A stretch of DNA of 9,848 bases from assembly GCA_036258795.1 (NCBI GenBank), contig DATACZ010000116.1:1-9848 (forward strand), written 5' to 3'. Positions 1-8,208 of this stretch are shown here, piece after piece (position 1 is the stretch's first letter; the number at the start of each line of letters is the position of its first letter). The translations under genes were made by a program, and so were the position numbers. This stretch comes from DATACZ01 sp036258795 (GTDB taxonomy: Bacteria > Actinomycetota > CADDZG01 > JAHWKV01). Below the pieces are notes generated by a model. The model saw nothing but the letters and a program-made list of their open reading frames with translations, had not been told where the DNA came from and ran no database searches.

Positions 1-3000
1 CCGGCTCGATGACGCTCACCTTGCGCAGCATCTGCCTGACGATCAGCTCGATGTGCTTGTCGTGGATCGGTACACCCTGGCTCTTGTACACCTGCTGTAC
101 CTCTCCCACCAAGTACAGCTGAACAGCCCGGATGCCCGCCACCTCCAGGATGTCGTCGGGATCGATGGAGCCCTCAGTGATTTGGTCTCCCGGCTCCACG
201 AGGTCTCCCTCATCGACCTGAAGGCGGTGCCGGCGGGAGACCGGATACTGCTCCTCCCGTCCGTCGTCGCCGATGACCTTGACCACGCGCTTGACCTCTT
301 CGTCGTGGATCTCAACCCGTCCGGCGATCTTAGCCACGGTCGCTCTTCCCTTCGGGGTACGCGCCTCGAACAGCTCCACCACTCGGGGCAGCCCGTGAGT
401 GATGTCCTCTCCTGCGACGCCACCGGTGTGGAAGGTACGCATGGTGAGCTGAGTCCCTGGCTCCCCGATGGACTGCGCGGCCACGATACCCACCGACTCC
501 CCGATGTCCACCAGCGCTCCGGTCGCCATGTTGCGTCCGTAACAGAGCCTGCAGACACCGTATTTGGACTCGCAGGTTAGAACCGAACGAATCCGGACCG
601 AATCAACCCCGGCTTCCACCAGCTGCCGCTCCTTGGCGCGGTCGATCATCTCGCCGGCCTTGAGAAGGATCTGGCCACCCTCCACGTGATCCTGAAGGGC
701 CACGCGGCCGAAGAGCTTGGTCTCAATCGACGGCGCCTCGACCCTGCCTTTTTCGGTCTCGTGAGTGACCTGGACCTCGATGCCCTTCTCGGTGCCGCAG
801 TCCTCTTCTCTGACAATCAGCTCCTGAGACACGTCGACCAGCCGGCGGGTGAGGTAGCCGGAGTCGGCGGTTCGAAGAGCGGTGTCGGCGAGGCCCTTGC
901 GAGCCCCGTGAGTGGAGATGAAGTACTCCAACACCGACAGGCCTTCCCGGAAGTTTGCCTTGATCGGACGGGGAATGATCTCCCCGCGAGGATTGGCCAT
1001 CAGCCCTCTCATACCAGCCAGCTGGCTGATGTTTCCCTTGTTGCCCCGAGCACCCGACTTCCACATGATGTAGATGGGGTTGAGCTCCTCGGTCTGAAAG
1101 GCCTCATCCATGTCGGCGCTGACCTCATCGGTGGCCTTCGTCCAGATCTCGATCAGCTCCTGTCGCCTCTCGTCGTCCGTGATGATGCCTCGCCGGTACT
1201 GCTGCTCTACCTTGTCGGCCATCTGCTCGTAGTCGCCCAGGATCTTGGGCTTGTTGGGCACCTCCACGATGTCGGTCAGCCCGAAGGTGATGCCCGCCGT
1301 GGTTGAGTAGTGGAAGCCGAGAGCCTTGATGCCATCCAGGATTCTCGATATCTCCACCTTGCCGTACCGCTCTGCACACTCCTCGATGATCGTGGCCAGC
1401 TCCCGCTGTCCCACCACACGGTTCTGGAAGGGATAGTCGGAGGGGAACACCTCATTGAAGATCAGGCGGCCGACGGTCGTGGTGACGAGTCCCCCATTGC
1501 CGTCCTCGCCTGCTCCGCTGCGGTTCCGCATGCGGACCTTGACCGGGGCGTGGAGCGAAACCTTCCCAAAGTCGAGGGCCATCCTGGCTTCCTCAATCGA
1601 GGAGAATGCTCTTCCCTCTCCCTTCTGCCCCTGGCGCTCCAGCGTCAGATAGTAGGTCCCGAGAATCATGTCCCTGGTGGGCGTGACGATCGGAGTCCCA
1701 TGCGCTGGGGACAGGATGTTGTGGGTCGAAAGCATCAAAAGACGCGCCTCGGCTTGCGCCTCGGCCGAAAGAGGCACATGCACCGCCATCTGGTCCCCAT
1801 CGAAGTCTGCGTTGAAAGCCGTGCAGACCAGTGGATGGATCCGGATGGCCTTCCCCTCCACCAGGATCGGCTCGAAGGCCTGGATTCCCAGACGGTGCAG
1901 GGTTGGGGCCCGGTTGAGCATGACCGGGTGATCGTGGATGACCTCTTCAAGGACATCCCACACCACCGGTCTGGCCCTCTCCACCATCCGTTTGGCGCTC
2001 TTGATGTTTTGAGCCTGCTGGAGGTCCACCAGCCGCTTCATCACGAAGGGCTTGAACAGCTCCAGGGCCATTTGCTTGGGCAGACCACACTGATGCAGCT
2101 TGAGCTCGGGGCCTATGACGATGACGGAGCGACCCGAGTAATCAACCCGCTTGCCCAAAAGATTCTGTCGGAAGCGGCCTTGCTTGCCCTTCAGCATGTC
2201 TGAAAGGGACTTGAGGGGACGGTTCCCCGGTCCTGTGACCGGCCGTCCGCGACGGCCGTTGTCGAACAAGGCGTCGACCGCCTCCTGCAGCATTCGCTTC
2301 TCGTTGTTGACGATGATCTCGGGGGCACCGAGGTCGAGCAACCTCTTGAGGCGGTTGTTCCGGTTGATCACCCGCCTGTAGAGGTCGTTAAGGTCACTGG
2401 TGGCAAATCGGCCGCCGTCAAGCTGCACCATCGGCCTAAGCTCTGGAGGGATCACCGGGACACAGTCGAGCACCATGCCCATGGGTGAGTTCTTAGGACC
2501 CTCTTGAGTAAAGGGGGCGATGACCTTCAAGCGCTTGACCGCACGGGCCTTCTTCTGCCCCTTGCCGCTGGCAACTACGTGCTGGAGAGATTCCTGCTCC
2601 TCCCGGAGGTTGAGGGAGTGGATGAGCTCTTTGATTGCCTCGGCTCCCATGCCGCCACGGAAGTAGTCCCCAAAGCGGTCCCTCAGCTCCCTCCAGATGA
2701 TCTCGTTGTCCACCAGCTGGCGCGGCACCAGGTTACGGAAGGTGTCCCAGGTGGTCTCGAGTAGCTCGGTGTCCCGCTCTGCCCGGGAGTTGATCTCCTT
2801 GGTTCGGTTCGCGTGGTCCTTCTTGGCCTTGTTTATGTCGCTGGCCTTGGCGCTCCTTTTCTCGAGCTCGGCCAGAGTCTTCTCGAGCTCTTCGTCGATC
2901 TCCTTGCGTCTCTTGTCGGCTTCCTCGGCAATAGCATCCAGGTCACGCCGAATGCCGGTCTCGAGAGCGGCGAGGTCCCGTGAGCGCTTCGCCTCATCCA

Positions 3001-3415
3001 CTCCGGTGATGAGGTACGAGGCGAAGTAGATGATCTTCTCCAGGTCCTTGGGGGCAAGGTCAAGAAGGTACCCAAGCCGGGAGGGAACTCCCTTGAAGTA
3101 CCAGATGTGCGTCACGGGGGCGGCCAGCTCGATGTGACCCATCCGCTCCCGGCGCACCTTTTGCCTGGTGACCTCTACGCCGCAGCGCTCGCAGATGATG
3201 CCCTTGAAGCGGACGCGCTTGTACTTTCCGCAGTAGCACTCCCAGTCCTTGGTGGGCCCGAAGATTCGCTCGCAGAACAGTCCGTCCTTTTCGGGCTTGA
3301 GGGTGCGGTAGTTGATGGTTTCGGGTTTCTTTACCTCACCGTTCGACCACATACGTATTTGGTCGGCCGTCGCCAGACCAATCCGCAACTCGTCGAAATA
3401 TGTAACGTCAAGCAA
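1..3415 (-). CDS. rpoC: DNA-directed RNA polymerase subunit beta-prime (3' end of gene outside window)
   Basis: Largest catalytic subunit of RNA polymerase. It holds the active-site magnesium and forms the clamp. The frame is open from a TTG at 3415 to the window edge (1138 codons); actinobacterial RpoC is about 1290-1320 aa, so roughly the last 150-180 residues are missing. An in-frame TGA (3418-3416) lies directly before the TTG, and a strong Shine-Dalgarno sits 8 nt upstream, which fixes the start; the protein opens MLDVTYFDELRIGLATAD. Visible motifs: first zinc site C60, C62, C75, C78; coiled-coil insertion about 139-220 (Glu/Lys/Ala-rich, actinobacterial type); catalytic NADFDGD at 535-541; bridge-helix start SGARG at 787-791; trigger-loop region about 822-860; second zinc site C873, C948, C955, C958. 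No intein, frameshift or stop. It follows rpoB by 64 bp with no terminator between, so the two are co-transcribed. Confidence 0.98.
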   Translation of the reverse strand, partial: MLDVTYFDELRIGLATADQIRMWSNGEVKKPETINYRTLKPEKDGLFCERIFGPTKDWECYCGKYKRVRFKGIICERCGVEVTRQKVRRERMGHIELAAPVTHIWYFKGVPSRLGYLLDLAPKDLEKIIYFASYLITGVDEAKRSRDLAALETGIRRDLDAIAEEADKRRKEIDEELEKTLAELEKRSAKASDINKAKKDHANRTKEINSRAERDTELLETTWDTFRNLVPRQLVDNEIIWRELRDRFGDYFRGGMGAEAIKELIHSLNLREEQESLQHVVASGKGQKKARAVKRLKVIAPFTQEGPKNSPMGMVLDCVPVIPPELRPMVQLDGGRFATSDLNDLYRRVINRNNRLKRLLDLGAPEIIVNNEKRMLQEAVDALFDNGRRGRPVTGPGNRPLKSLSDMLKGKQGRFRQNLLGKRVDYSGRSVIVIGPELKLHQCGLPKQMALELFKPFVMKRLVDLQQAQNIKSAKRMVERARPVVWDVLEEVIHDHPVMLNRAPTLHRLGIQAFEPILVEGKAIRIHPLVCTAFNADFDGDQMAVHVPLSAEAQAEARLLMLSTHNILSPAHGTPIVTPTRDMILGTYYLTLERQGQKGEGRAFSSIEEARMALDFGKVSLHAPVKVRMRNRSGAGEDGNGGLVTTTVGRLIFNEVFPSDYPFQNRVVGQRELATIIEECAERYGKVEISRILDGIKALGFHYSTTAGITFGLTDIVEVPNKPKILGDYEQMADKVEQQYRRGIITDDERRQELIEIWTKATDEVSADMDEAFQTEELNPIYIMWKSGARGNKGNISQLAGMRGLMANPRGEIIPRPIKANFREGLSVLEYFISTHGARKGLADTALRTADSGYLTRRLVDVSQELIVREEDCGTEKGIEVQVTHETEKGRVEAPSIETKLFGRVALQDHVEGGQILLKAGEMIDRAKERQLVEAGVDSVRIRSVLTCESKYGVCRLCYGRNMATGALVDIGESVGIVAAQSIGEPGTQLTMRTFHTGGVAGEDITHGLPRVVELFEARTPKGRATVAKIAGRVEIHDEEVKRVVKVIGDDGREEQYPVSRRHRLQVDEGDLVEPGDQITEGSIDPDDILEVAGIRAVQLYLVGEVQQVYKSQGVPIHDKHIELIVRQMLRKVSVIEP

Positions 3416-3421
3416 TCAGGG

Positions 3422-3429
3422 CACCTCCT
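3422..3429 (-). promoter_or_regulatory. rpoC ribosome binding site deciding a TTG start
   Basis: AGGAGGTG on the minus strand, 8 nt from GGAGG to the TTG at 3415. It is a near-perfect complement of the 16S rRNA 3' end. With the in-frame TGA just before the TTG, no upstream start is possible. The strong site may compensate for the weak TTG codon. Confidence 0.85.
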
Positions 3430-3479
3430 GCCGCTGGTTGTGAAAGTGGCAAAATCGTTCGATTGGATCCGTTCCGCCG

Positions 3480-6400
3480 CTAGGCTTCTAAGTCCACGCT
3501 GGCGGGTTCTCGCCGGGAAAGATCAATCCCCAGCTCCTCGGCCGTCCGGTAGACGTCCTCATCTATTTCCTTCATCTCGATCTCTTTGCCCTCGGCAGAG
3601 AGGACCTCGACGTTCAGGCACAGAGATTGCATCTCCTTGATCAATACCTTGAAGGACTCCGGAATGCCCGGCTCCGGAATGTTCTCCCCCTTTACGATGG
3701 CCTCGTAGACCTTGACCCGCCCCAGTACGTCGTCGGACTTGATGGTAAGAAGCTCCTGAAGGGCGTAGGCAGCGCCGTATGCCTCCAGGGCCCAGACCTC
3801 CATCTCCCCGAAACGCTGGCCGCCGAATTGGGCTTTCCCGCCGAGGGGCTGCTGGGTGATCATCGAGTACGGACCCGTTGAACGAGCGTGGATCTTGTCG
3901 TCCACCAGGTGGGACAGCTTCATGATGTAGGTGTAACCAACCGCCACGCGGGCATCGAACTTCTCCCCCGACCGCCCGTCGTAGAGCCAAGCCTTCCCGT
4001 CGGGTCCGACCAGATTCTTGCCGTCGACGGTATTGGGCGACGTTCCGGAAAGAGCCTCGAGAATGTCGCCCTCTCGGGCGCCGTCGAACACGGGGGTCGA
4101 AACCCACATCCTGCGGTCTCCGTTTTCCTGGTATCCCTCCGTCAGCTTGCTCTTCCACCCGTTGTACGCCGCCCACCCCAGGTGGGTCTCGAGAACCTGG
4201 CCGAGGTTCATACGTGAAGGCACGCCGAGCGGGCTGAGAATGATGTCGACGGGGGTCCCGTCCTCCAGGAATGGCATGTCCTCAAGAGGCAGAACCTTCG
4301 AGATGACCCCTTTGTTCCCGTGACGGCCGGCCAGCTTGTCGCCCTCCTGGATCTTGCGCTTCTGAGCGACCTGGACCTTGACTAGCTGGTTCACCCCCGG
4401 AGGAAGCTCGTCGCCTTCTTCTCGGCTGAACACGCGGACGTCGATCACGGTACCGGTCTCGCCGTGGGGCACCTTCAGGGAGGTGTCCCGGACCTCGCGA
4501 GCCTTCTCACCGAAGATCGCCCGGAGCAGCCGCTCTTCCGGAGTAAGCTCGGTCTCCCCCTTGGGAGTGACCTTGCCCACCAGGACGTCGCCGGGACCGA
4601 CCTCGGCCCCGATTCTGATGATCCCGCGGTCATCGAGGTCCTTCAGGATCTCCTCGCCGACGTTGGGGATGTCACGGGTAATCTCCTCCGCGCCCAGCTT
4701 GGTGTCACGGGCATCTACTTCATGCTCGTCGATGTGGATCGAGGTGAGCACATCGTCTTTCACCAGCCGCTCCGAGAGGATGATGGCGTCCTCGAAGTTG
4801 TGGCCGTTCCAGGGCATGAAGGCGACCAACAGGTTCTTGCCCAGGGCCAGCTCACCCAGGTCTGTGGAGGGACCGTCAGCCAGTATCTGGCCCTGGCTCA
4901 CGACATCACCCTCCTGGACGATCGGCTTTTGGTTTATGCAGGTCGCCTGGTTGGATCGGTGAAACTTGGCCAGCCGGTACTGCCTGCGGCCGCCGTCTTC
5001 CTCCCTCACAATCAAGTAGTCGGCGCTGACTTCCTCAACGGTCCCGCCCTTCTCCGCCAGAATCACCTCACCGGCGTCCATGGCTGCTCTTGTCTCGAGG
5101 CCGGTTCCTATGAGCGGCGCCTCGGGGCGCAGCAAAGGCACCGCCTGCCTTTGCATGTTGGCTCCCATGAGCGCCCGGTTGGCGTCGTCGTGCTCCAGGA
5201 ACGGGATGAGAGCGGTTCCCACCGAGACGATCTGCTTCGGGGAGACGTCCATGTAATCCACCTCGTCCGGCTGGACGAAGTCGACGTCTCCGCCCTTGCG
5301 CCGCACCAGCACGCGATCCTCCGCAAAGCGGCCCTCGGGGTCGAGCGCGGCGTTGGCCTGAGCAATGACGTGGCGGTCCTCCTCGTCGGCGGTGAGGTAA
5401 TCCACCTGATCGGTCACCCGGCCGTTCTCCACCCGACGATAAGGAGTCTCGATGAATCCGAACTCGTTGATCCGAGCGTAGCTAGCCAGGCTGCCGATGA
5501 GTCCGATGTTCGGACCCTCGGGCGTCTCAATCGGGCACATCCGACCGTAGTGGCTGGGGTGGACGTCTCGAACCTCAAAGCCGGCTCTTTCCCGCGATAG
5601 GCCGCCGGGACCCAGAGCTGACAACCGCCTCTTATGAGTTAGCCCAGCCAAAGGATTGTGCTGATCCATGAACTGGGACAGCTGCGAAGTCCCGAAGAAC
5701 TCCTTGATGCTTGCGACGACCGGACGGATGTTGATGAGTGTCTGCGGGGTTATGGCTTCCACGTCCTGAGTGGTCATGCGCTCGCGCACCACCCTTTCCA
5801 TGCGCGACAGACCGATCCGAACCTGGTTTTGGATCAGCTCGCCTACCGAACGGATACGCCGGTTGCCGAAGTGATCGATGTCGTCAATCTCGTACCCCTC
5901 GTCACCACGGTGAAGGCGCACGAGGTGATCCACGGTTTTCAGGATGTCCTCGTAGGTGAGCACGGACTTGTAGAGCGGGCTTCGGGGGCCCCGCTCTGCA
6001 TCAGAGATCGATGCAAAGACCTTCCAGGCCTCCTGCTCGAACGCCTCCTTACCCGGCTTGGTGCGCTCGGCCAGCTCACCGTGGATTCGCCGGAGCACCT
6101 GATCGAAGGCTGGATCCGCCTGACCGAGCTTCTTGTCCACCTTGTAACGGCCGACCTTGGCCAGGTCGTACCGCTTCCAGTTGAAGAAGAGGTTGTCCAG
6201 CAGGGTACGGGCCGAATCCGGTGTGGGGGGCTCGCCTGGACGTAGCTTCCGGTAGATGTCCATCAGGGCTTCGTCCTGGGTTTGGATGTGATCCTTCTCC
6301 AGGGTGCCCCTAATCGACTCGGTGTCGAAGAGCTGGAGTATCTCCTCGGACGTCAAACCCATGGCCTTGAGCAACACGGATACGTGCTGCTTGCGCTTGC

Positions 6401-6947
6401 GGTCGATCCTGACCGCCACGAGATCCTTCTTGTCGGTCTCGAACTCGAGCCATGCTCCCCGAGCCGGAATCACCTTGACGCTGAAGATCTCCCGATCGGA
6501 GGTCTTGTCCAGAGCACGGTCGAAGTAGACCCCCGGGGAGCGGACCAGCTGTGACACGACTACTCGCTCCGTGCCGTTGATGACGAAGGTTCCCTTGTCG
6601 GTCATCATCGGGAAATCCCCCATGAAAACCGTCTGCTCCTTGATCTCGCCGGTCTCATTGTTCATGAACCGGGAAGTCACGAATAGGGACGCCGAGTAGG
6701 TCATGTCCTTCTCTTTGCACTCCTCTACGGAGTGCTTTACTTCCTCGAAGCGATACTCCCCGAACTCGAGCTGAAGATTGCCTGTGAAATCTTCAATTGG
6801 GGAGACGTCGTGAAACGTCTCCTTTAGACCTTCGGTCAGGAACCAGTTAAAGGAATCTCTCTGAACCGCAATGAGATCGGGAAGGTCGAGAATCTCTGGG
6901 AATCGGGCAAATGAGACGCGCTGACGGGAGGCGGATTTATTCGCCAA
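3480..6947 (-). CDS. rpoB: DNA-directed RNA polymerase subunit beta
   Basis: Second catalytic subunit of RNA polymerase, which with beta-prime forms the active-centre cleft and the rifampicin pocket. It has 1155 aa; family members in actinobacteria are about 1150-1180 aa, so it is full length. The start is a TTG with AAGGAGG 9 nt upstream, giving MANKSASRQRVSFARFPEIL. The rifampicin region begins at F417 and keeps the wild-type residues Q425, D428, H438 and S443 (E. coli Q513, D516, H526, S531), so a rifampicin-susceptible pocket is inferred. Other conserved parts: GHNFED with E719 and D720 (E. coli E813, D814); GDKLAGRHGNKG with K871 and K879 (E. coli K1065, K1073); and the C-terminal clamp motif FGGQRFGEMEVWALE at 1041-1055. 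It ends with TAG, 64 bp before rpoC. Two promoters lie just upstream, so it is the first gene of an rpoBC transcription unit. Confidence 0.99.
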   Translation of the reverse strand: MANKSASRQRVSFARFPEILDLPDLIAVQRDSFNWFLTEGLKETFHDVSPIEDFTGNLQLEFGEYRFEEVKHSVEECKEKDMTYSASLFVTSRFMNNETGEIKEQTVFMGDFPMMTDKGTFVINGTERVVVSQLVRSPGVYFDRALDKTSDREIFSVKVIPARGAWLEFETDKKDLVAVRIDRKRKQHVSVLLKAMGLTSEEILQLFDTESIRGTLEKDHIQTQDEALMDIYRKLRPGEPPTPDSARTLLDNLFFNWKRYDLAKVGRYKVDKKLGQADPAFDQVLRRIHGELAERTKPGKEAFEQEAWKVFASISDAERGPRSPLYKSVLTYEDILKTVDHLVRLHRGDEGYEIDDIDHFGNRRIRSVGELIQNQVRIGLSRMERVVRERMTTQDVEAITPQTLINIRPVVASIKEFFGTSQLSQFMDQHNPLAGLTHKRRLSALGPGGLSRERAGFEVRDVHPSHYGRMCPIETPEGPNIGLIGSLASYARINEFGFIETPYRRVENGRVTDQVDYLTADEEDRHVIAQANAALDPEGRFAEDRVLVRRKGGDVDFVQPDEVDYMDVSPKQIVSVGTALIPFLEHDDANRALMGANMQRQAVPLLRPEAPLIGTGLETRAAMDAGEVILAEKGGTVEEVSADYLIVREEDGGRRQYRLAKFHRSNQATCINQKPIVQEGDVVSQGQILADGPSTDLGELALGKNLLVAFMPWNGHNFEDAIILSERLVKDDVLTSIHIDEHEVDARDTKLGAEEITRDIPNVGEEILKDLDDRGIIRIGAEVGPGDVLVGKVTPKGETELTPEERLLRAIFGEKAREVRDTSLKVPHGETGTVIDVRVFSREEGDELPPGVNQLVKVQVAQKRKIQEGDKLAGRHGNKGVISKVLPLEDMPFLEDGTPVDIILSPLGVPSRMNLGQVLETHLGWAAYNGWKSKLTEGYQENGDRRMWVSTPVFDGAREGDILEALSGTSPNTVDGKNLVGPDGKAWLYDGRSGEKFDARVAVGYTYIMKLSHLVDDKIHARSTGPYSMITQQPLGGKAQFGGQRFGEMEVWALEAYGAAYALQELLTIKSDDVLGRVKVYEAIVKGENIPEPGIPESFKVLIKEMQSLCLNVEVLSAEGKEIEMKEIDEDVYRTAEELGIDLSRREPASVDLEA

Positions 6948-6956
6948 TCGGTAGTT

Positions 6957-6963
6957 CCTCCTT
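6957..6963 (-). promoter_or_regulatory. rpoB ribosome binding site deciding a TTG start
   Basis: AAGGAGG on the minus strand, 9 nt before the TTG at 6947. The protein conserved among RpoB homologues begins close to this codon, and I see no ATG or GTG that is better placed relative to a Shine-Dalgarno. Confidence 0.8.
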
Positions 6964-7025
6964 CAAGGGATGCTGGGGGGCTCAGGGCGCGAAGAATCGC
7001 CAAGAAAATGAGCATTCGGACTTCG

Positions 7026-7054
7026 AGGATAGCAAGGAAAGCGCACCGCGTCAA
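7026..7054 (-). promoter_or_regulatory. Candidate rpoBC promoter, proximal (P2)
   Basis: The minus strand reads TTGACG (7054-7049), a 17-bp spacer, then TATCCT (7031-7026). Five of six bases match the -35 consensus, four of six match the -10, and the spacing is ideal for a housekeeping sigma factor. Transcription would start near 7019, giving a leader of about 70 nt before the rpoB TTG. No experimental support is available here. Confidence 0.7.
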
Positions 7055-7102
7055 GAAAAACGCTGAAATACACCGCCGGGCGCTTATTCGATTAGAGAAG
7101 GA

Positions 7103-7132
7103 AGATTAGGCTCAGATCCCCACCCCTGTCAA
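7103..7132 (-). promoter_or_regulatory. Candidate rpoBC promoter, distal (P1)
   Basis: The minus strand reads TTGACA (7132-7127), an 18-bp spacer, then TAATCT (7108-7103). The -35 is a perfect consensus; the -10 keeps the TAnnnT pattern accepted in actinobacteria. It lies 49 bp downstream of the stop of the dehydrogenase-like gene. Transcription would start near 7096, giving a leader of about 150 nt. Tandem promoters ahead of rpoB are also known in mycobacteria. The remaining bases between 6948 and 7181 show no terminator or further gene. Confidence 0.65.
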
Positions 7133-7181
7133 GCTTTCCCGCACTCGGCGGAGGAGAGCTCCCGGCAAACCATCGGCGATC

Positions 7182-8180
7182 TTACACATGGATCTTGGTG
7201 CCTCGCCCCTCGCTAAGGGCCCGCTCGTAGACAAGGGTCGCCACTGCAATGTCCTGAATCGCCAGACCCGTCGAGTCGAAGATCGTGATCTCGTCGCTGG
7301 ACATCCTGCCCTCTATGGCGCCGCTGACCAGGTCCGAAAGTGTTCCCGCGATGTCACCTTCCCCGATGATCCCTTCCCCGACCGGCACGTTCACCTCTCC
7401 GCCTGCCAGTGCCTGATGCCACTCATCGACGACTATTCGAGCGTCTTTGAGAATCACCGGATCCAGCTCCTGCTTGCCGGGGCCGTCGGCCCCCACTGCG
7501 TTGATGTGCGTACCAGGAAGCACGGCACCGGCTCGGACCAAAGGTGCTCTCGAGGGTGTGGTCGTGCACACCACGTCGGCGGCTGCGGCCTCTTCTAACG
7601 ATTGGGCGGGCATAAACTCGAGTTCCGGAAACTCCTGTTGGAGCTTGCCTAACAGGGCATCTCTTCGAGGCCGATCGTTATCTGGGGCCCAAGCACGGAC
7701 GGTTTCCAGACTCAGCACCTGACTGATGGCCCTTGTCTGAAAGCCTGCCTGTACTCCCGCCCCCACCAGTCCGAGAGACCTCGAATCCCTTCGAGCCAGA
7801 TACTTGCACGCCACTGCCGATGCCGCCCCGGTGCGCATGGCGGTAAGGAAGGTCGCTCCCATGATGGACAGGGGCATCCCGGTTTCCTGCGAGTACAGAA
7901 GGTATGTGCCGACCACCGCCGGCAGTCCTCGAGCGGGATTTCGCTCGTGGGAGTTGACAATCTTTACGCCTGCGTAGCCACTGCCGAGGGAGGCGGGCAT
8001 GACCCGCAAGTCGCCTGCGTGCTGGTCGAACTCAAGGTAGAGCTTGGGGGGCATGACTGCGGTGCCGTGAGCAAAGTCGTAAAAGGCCCGCTCCACCGCG
8101 TCCACCGCTTCCGCCGGCCGGAGCAAGGCCTGCACGTCGTCTTCTGTAAGTAGCAGTAGGGAACTCATGCCCGAAGGCAA
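7182..8180 (-). CDS. Ornithine cyclodeaminase / mu-crystallin family NAD(P)-dependent enzyme
   Basis: Member of the family that includes ornithine cyclodeaminase (L-ornithine to L-proline plus ammonia), archaeal-type alanine dehydrogenase, other imine/amino-acid reductases and mu-crystallin; cytosolic. It has 332 aa, the normal family length. Family residues seen: PPKLYL with K46; GDLRVMPA with R59; GVKIV with K73; TAMRTGAASAVA with R116; the Rossmann nucleotide loop GLVGAGVQA at 137-145; and GADGPGKQELD with D232 in the position of the catalytic Asp of ornithine cyclodeaminase. The substrate cannot be told from sequence. The start taken is TTG 8180, because AAAGGTG lies 8 nt upstream; ATG 8168 (328 aa) is the alternative and lacks its own Shine-Dalgarno. 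It sits between rplL (78 bp upstream) and the rpoB promoters, same strand, where no metabolic gene is normally expected. No separate promoter is evident, so it is probably transcribed by readthrough from rplJL. Confidence 0.9.
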   Translation of the reverse strand: MPSGMSSLLLLTEDDVQALLRPAEAVDAVERAFYDFAHGTAVMPPKLYLEFDQHAGDLRVMPASLGSGYAGVKIVNSHERNPARGLPAVVGTYLLYSQETGMPLSIMGATFLTAMRTGAASAVACKYLARRDSRSLGLVGAGVQAGFQTRAISQVLSLETVRAWAPDNDRPRRDALLGKLQQEFPELEFMPAQSLEEAAAADVVCTTTPSRAPLVRAGAVLPGTHINAVGADGPGKQELDPVILKDARIVVDEWHQALAGGEVNVPVGEGIIGEGDIAGTLSDLVSGAIEGRMSSDEITIFDSTGLAIQDIAVATLVYERALSEGRGTKIHV

Positions 8181-8188
8181 TTCATCGG

Positions 8189-8195
8189 CACCTTT
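8189..8195 (-). promoter_or_regulatory. Ribosome binding site of the cyclodeaminase-family gene
   Basis: AAAGGTG on the minus strand, 8 nt before the TTG at 8180. It is 20 nt from the alternative ATG at 8168, too far for normal use, so it favours the TTG. Confidence 0.5.
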
Positions 8196-8208
8196 GTAGG
8201 AAAGCGAA

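Noticed and set aside
1310..2203. Plus-strand open frame of 297 codons opposite rpoC
   Set aside because: It is antisense to the catalytic core of RpoC, including the NADFDGD region, which is clearly the coding frame. No family resemblance is visible.
3107..3640. Plus-strand 177-codon frame bridging the rpoB-rpoC junction
   Set aside because: It is antisense to both conserved genes and to the rpoC ribosome binding site, and its product looks like nothing known.
4464..5600. Plus-strand open frame of 378 codons opposite rpoB
   Set aside because: It lies wholly antisense to conserved rpoB sequence. Its translation shows no recognisable family and has the look of a mirror frame produced by GC-rich codon bias.
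5620..5705. Possible rifampicin-resistance substitutions in RpoB
   Set aside because: The key positions Q425, D428, H438 and S443 all carry the susceptible-type residues.
6836..7054. Minus-strand 72-codon frame across the rpoB promoter region
   Set aside because: Its first codon is the TTG of the -35 element of the proximal promoter, and it runs out of frame into rpoB. It has no Shine-Dalgarno and no recognisable protein.
7133..7181. Terminator after the cyclodeaminase-family gene
   Set aside because: Only short imperfect GC-rich complementarity (around GGGAGCTCTCC) is present, with no usable loop and no U tract.
7447..7722. Plus-strand frames opposite the cyclodeaminase-family gene
   Set aside because: They are shadows of the minus-strand gene, whose Rossmann loop and catalytic motifs are intact in one frame.
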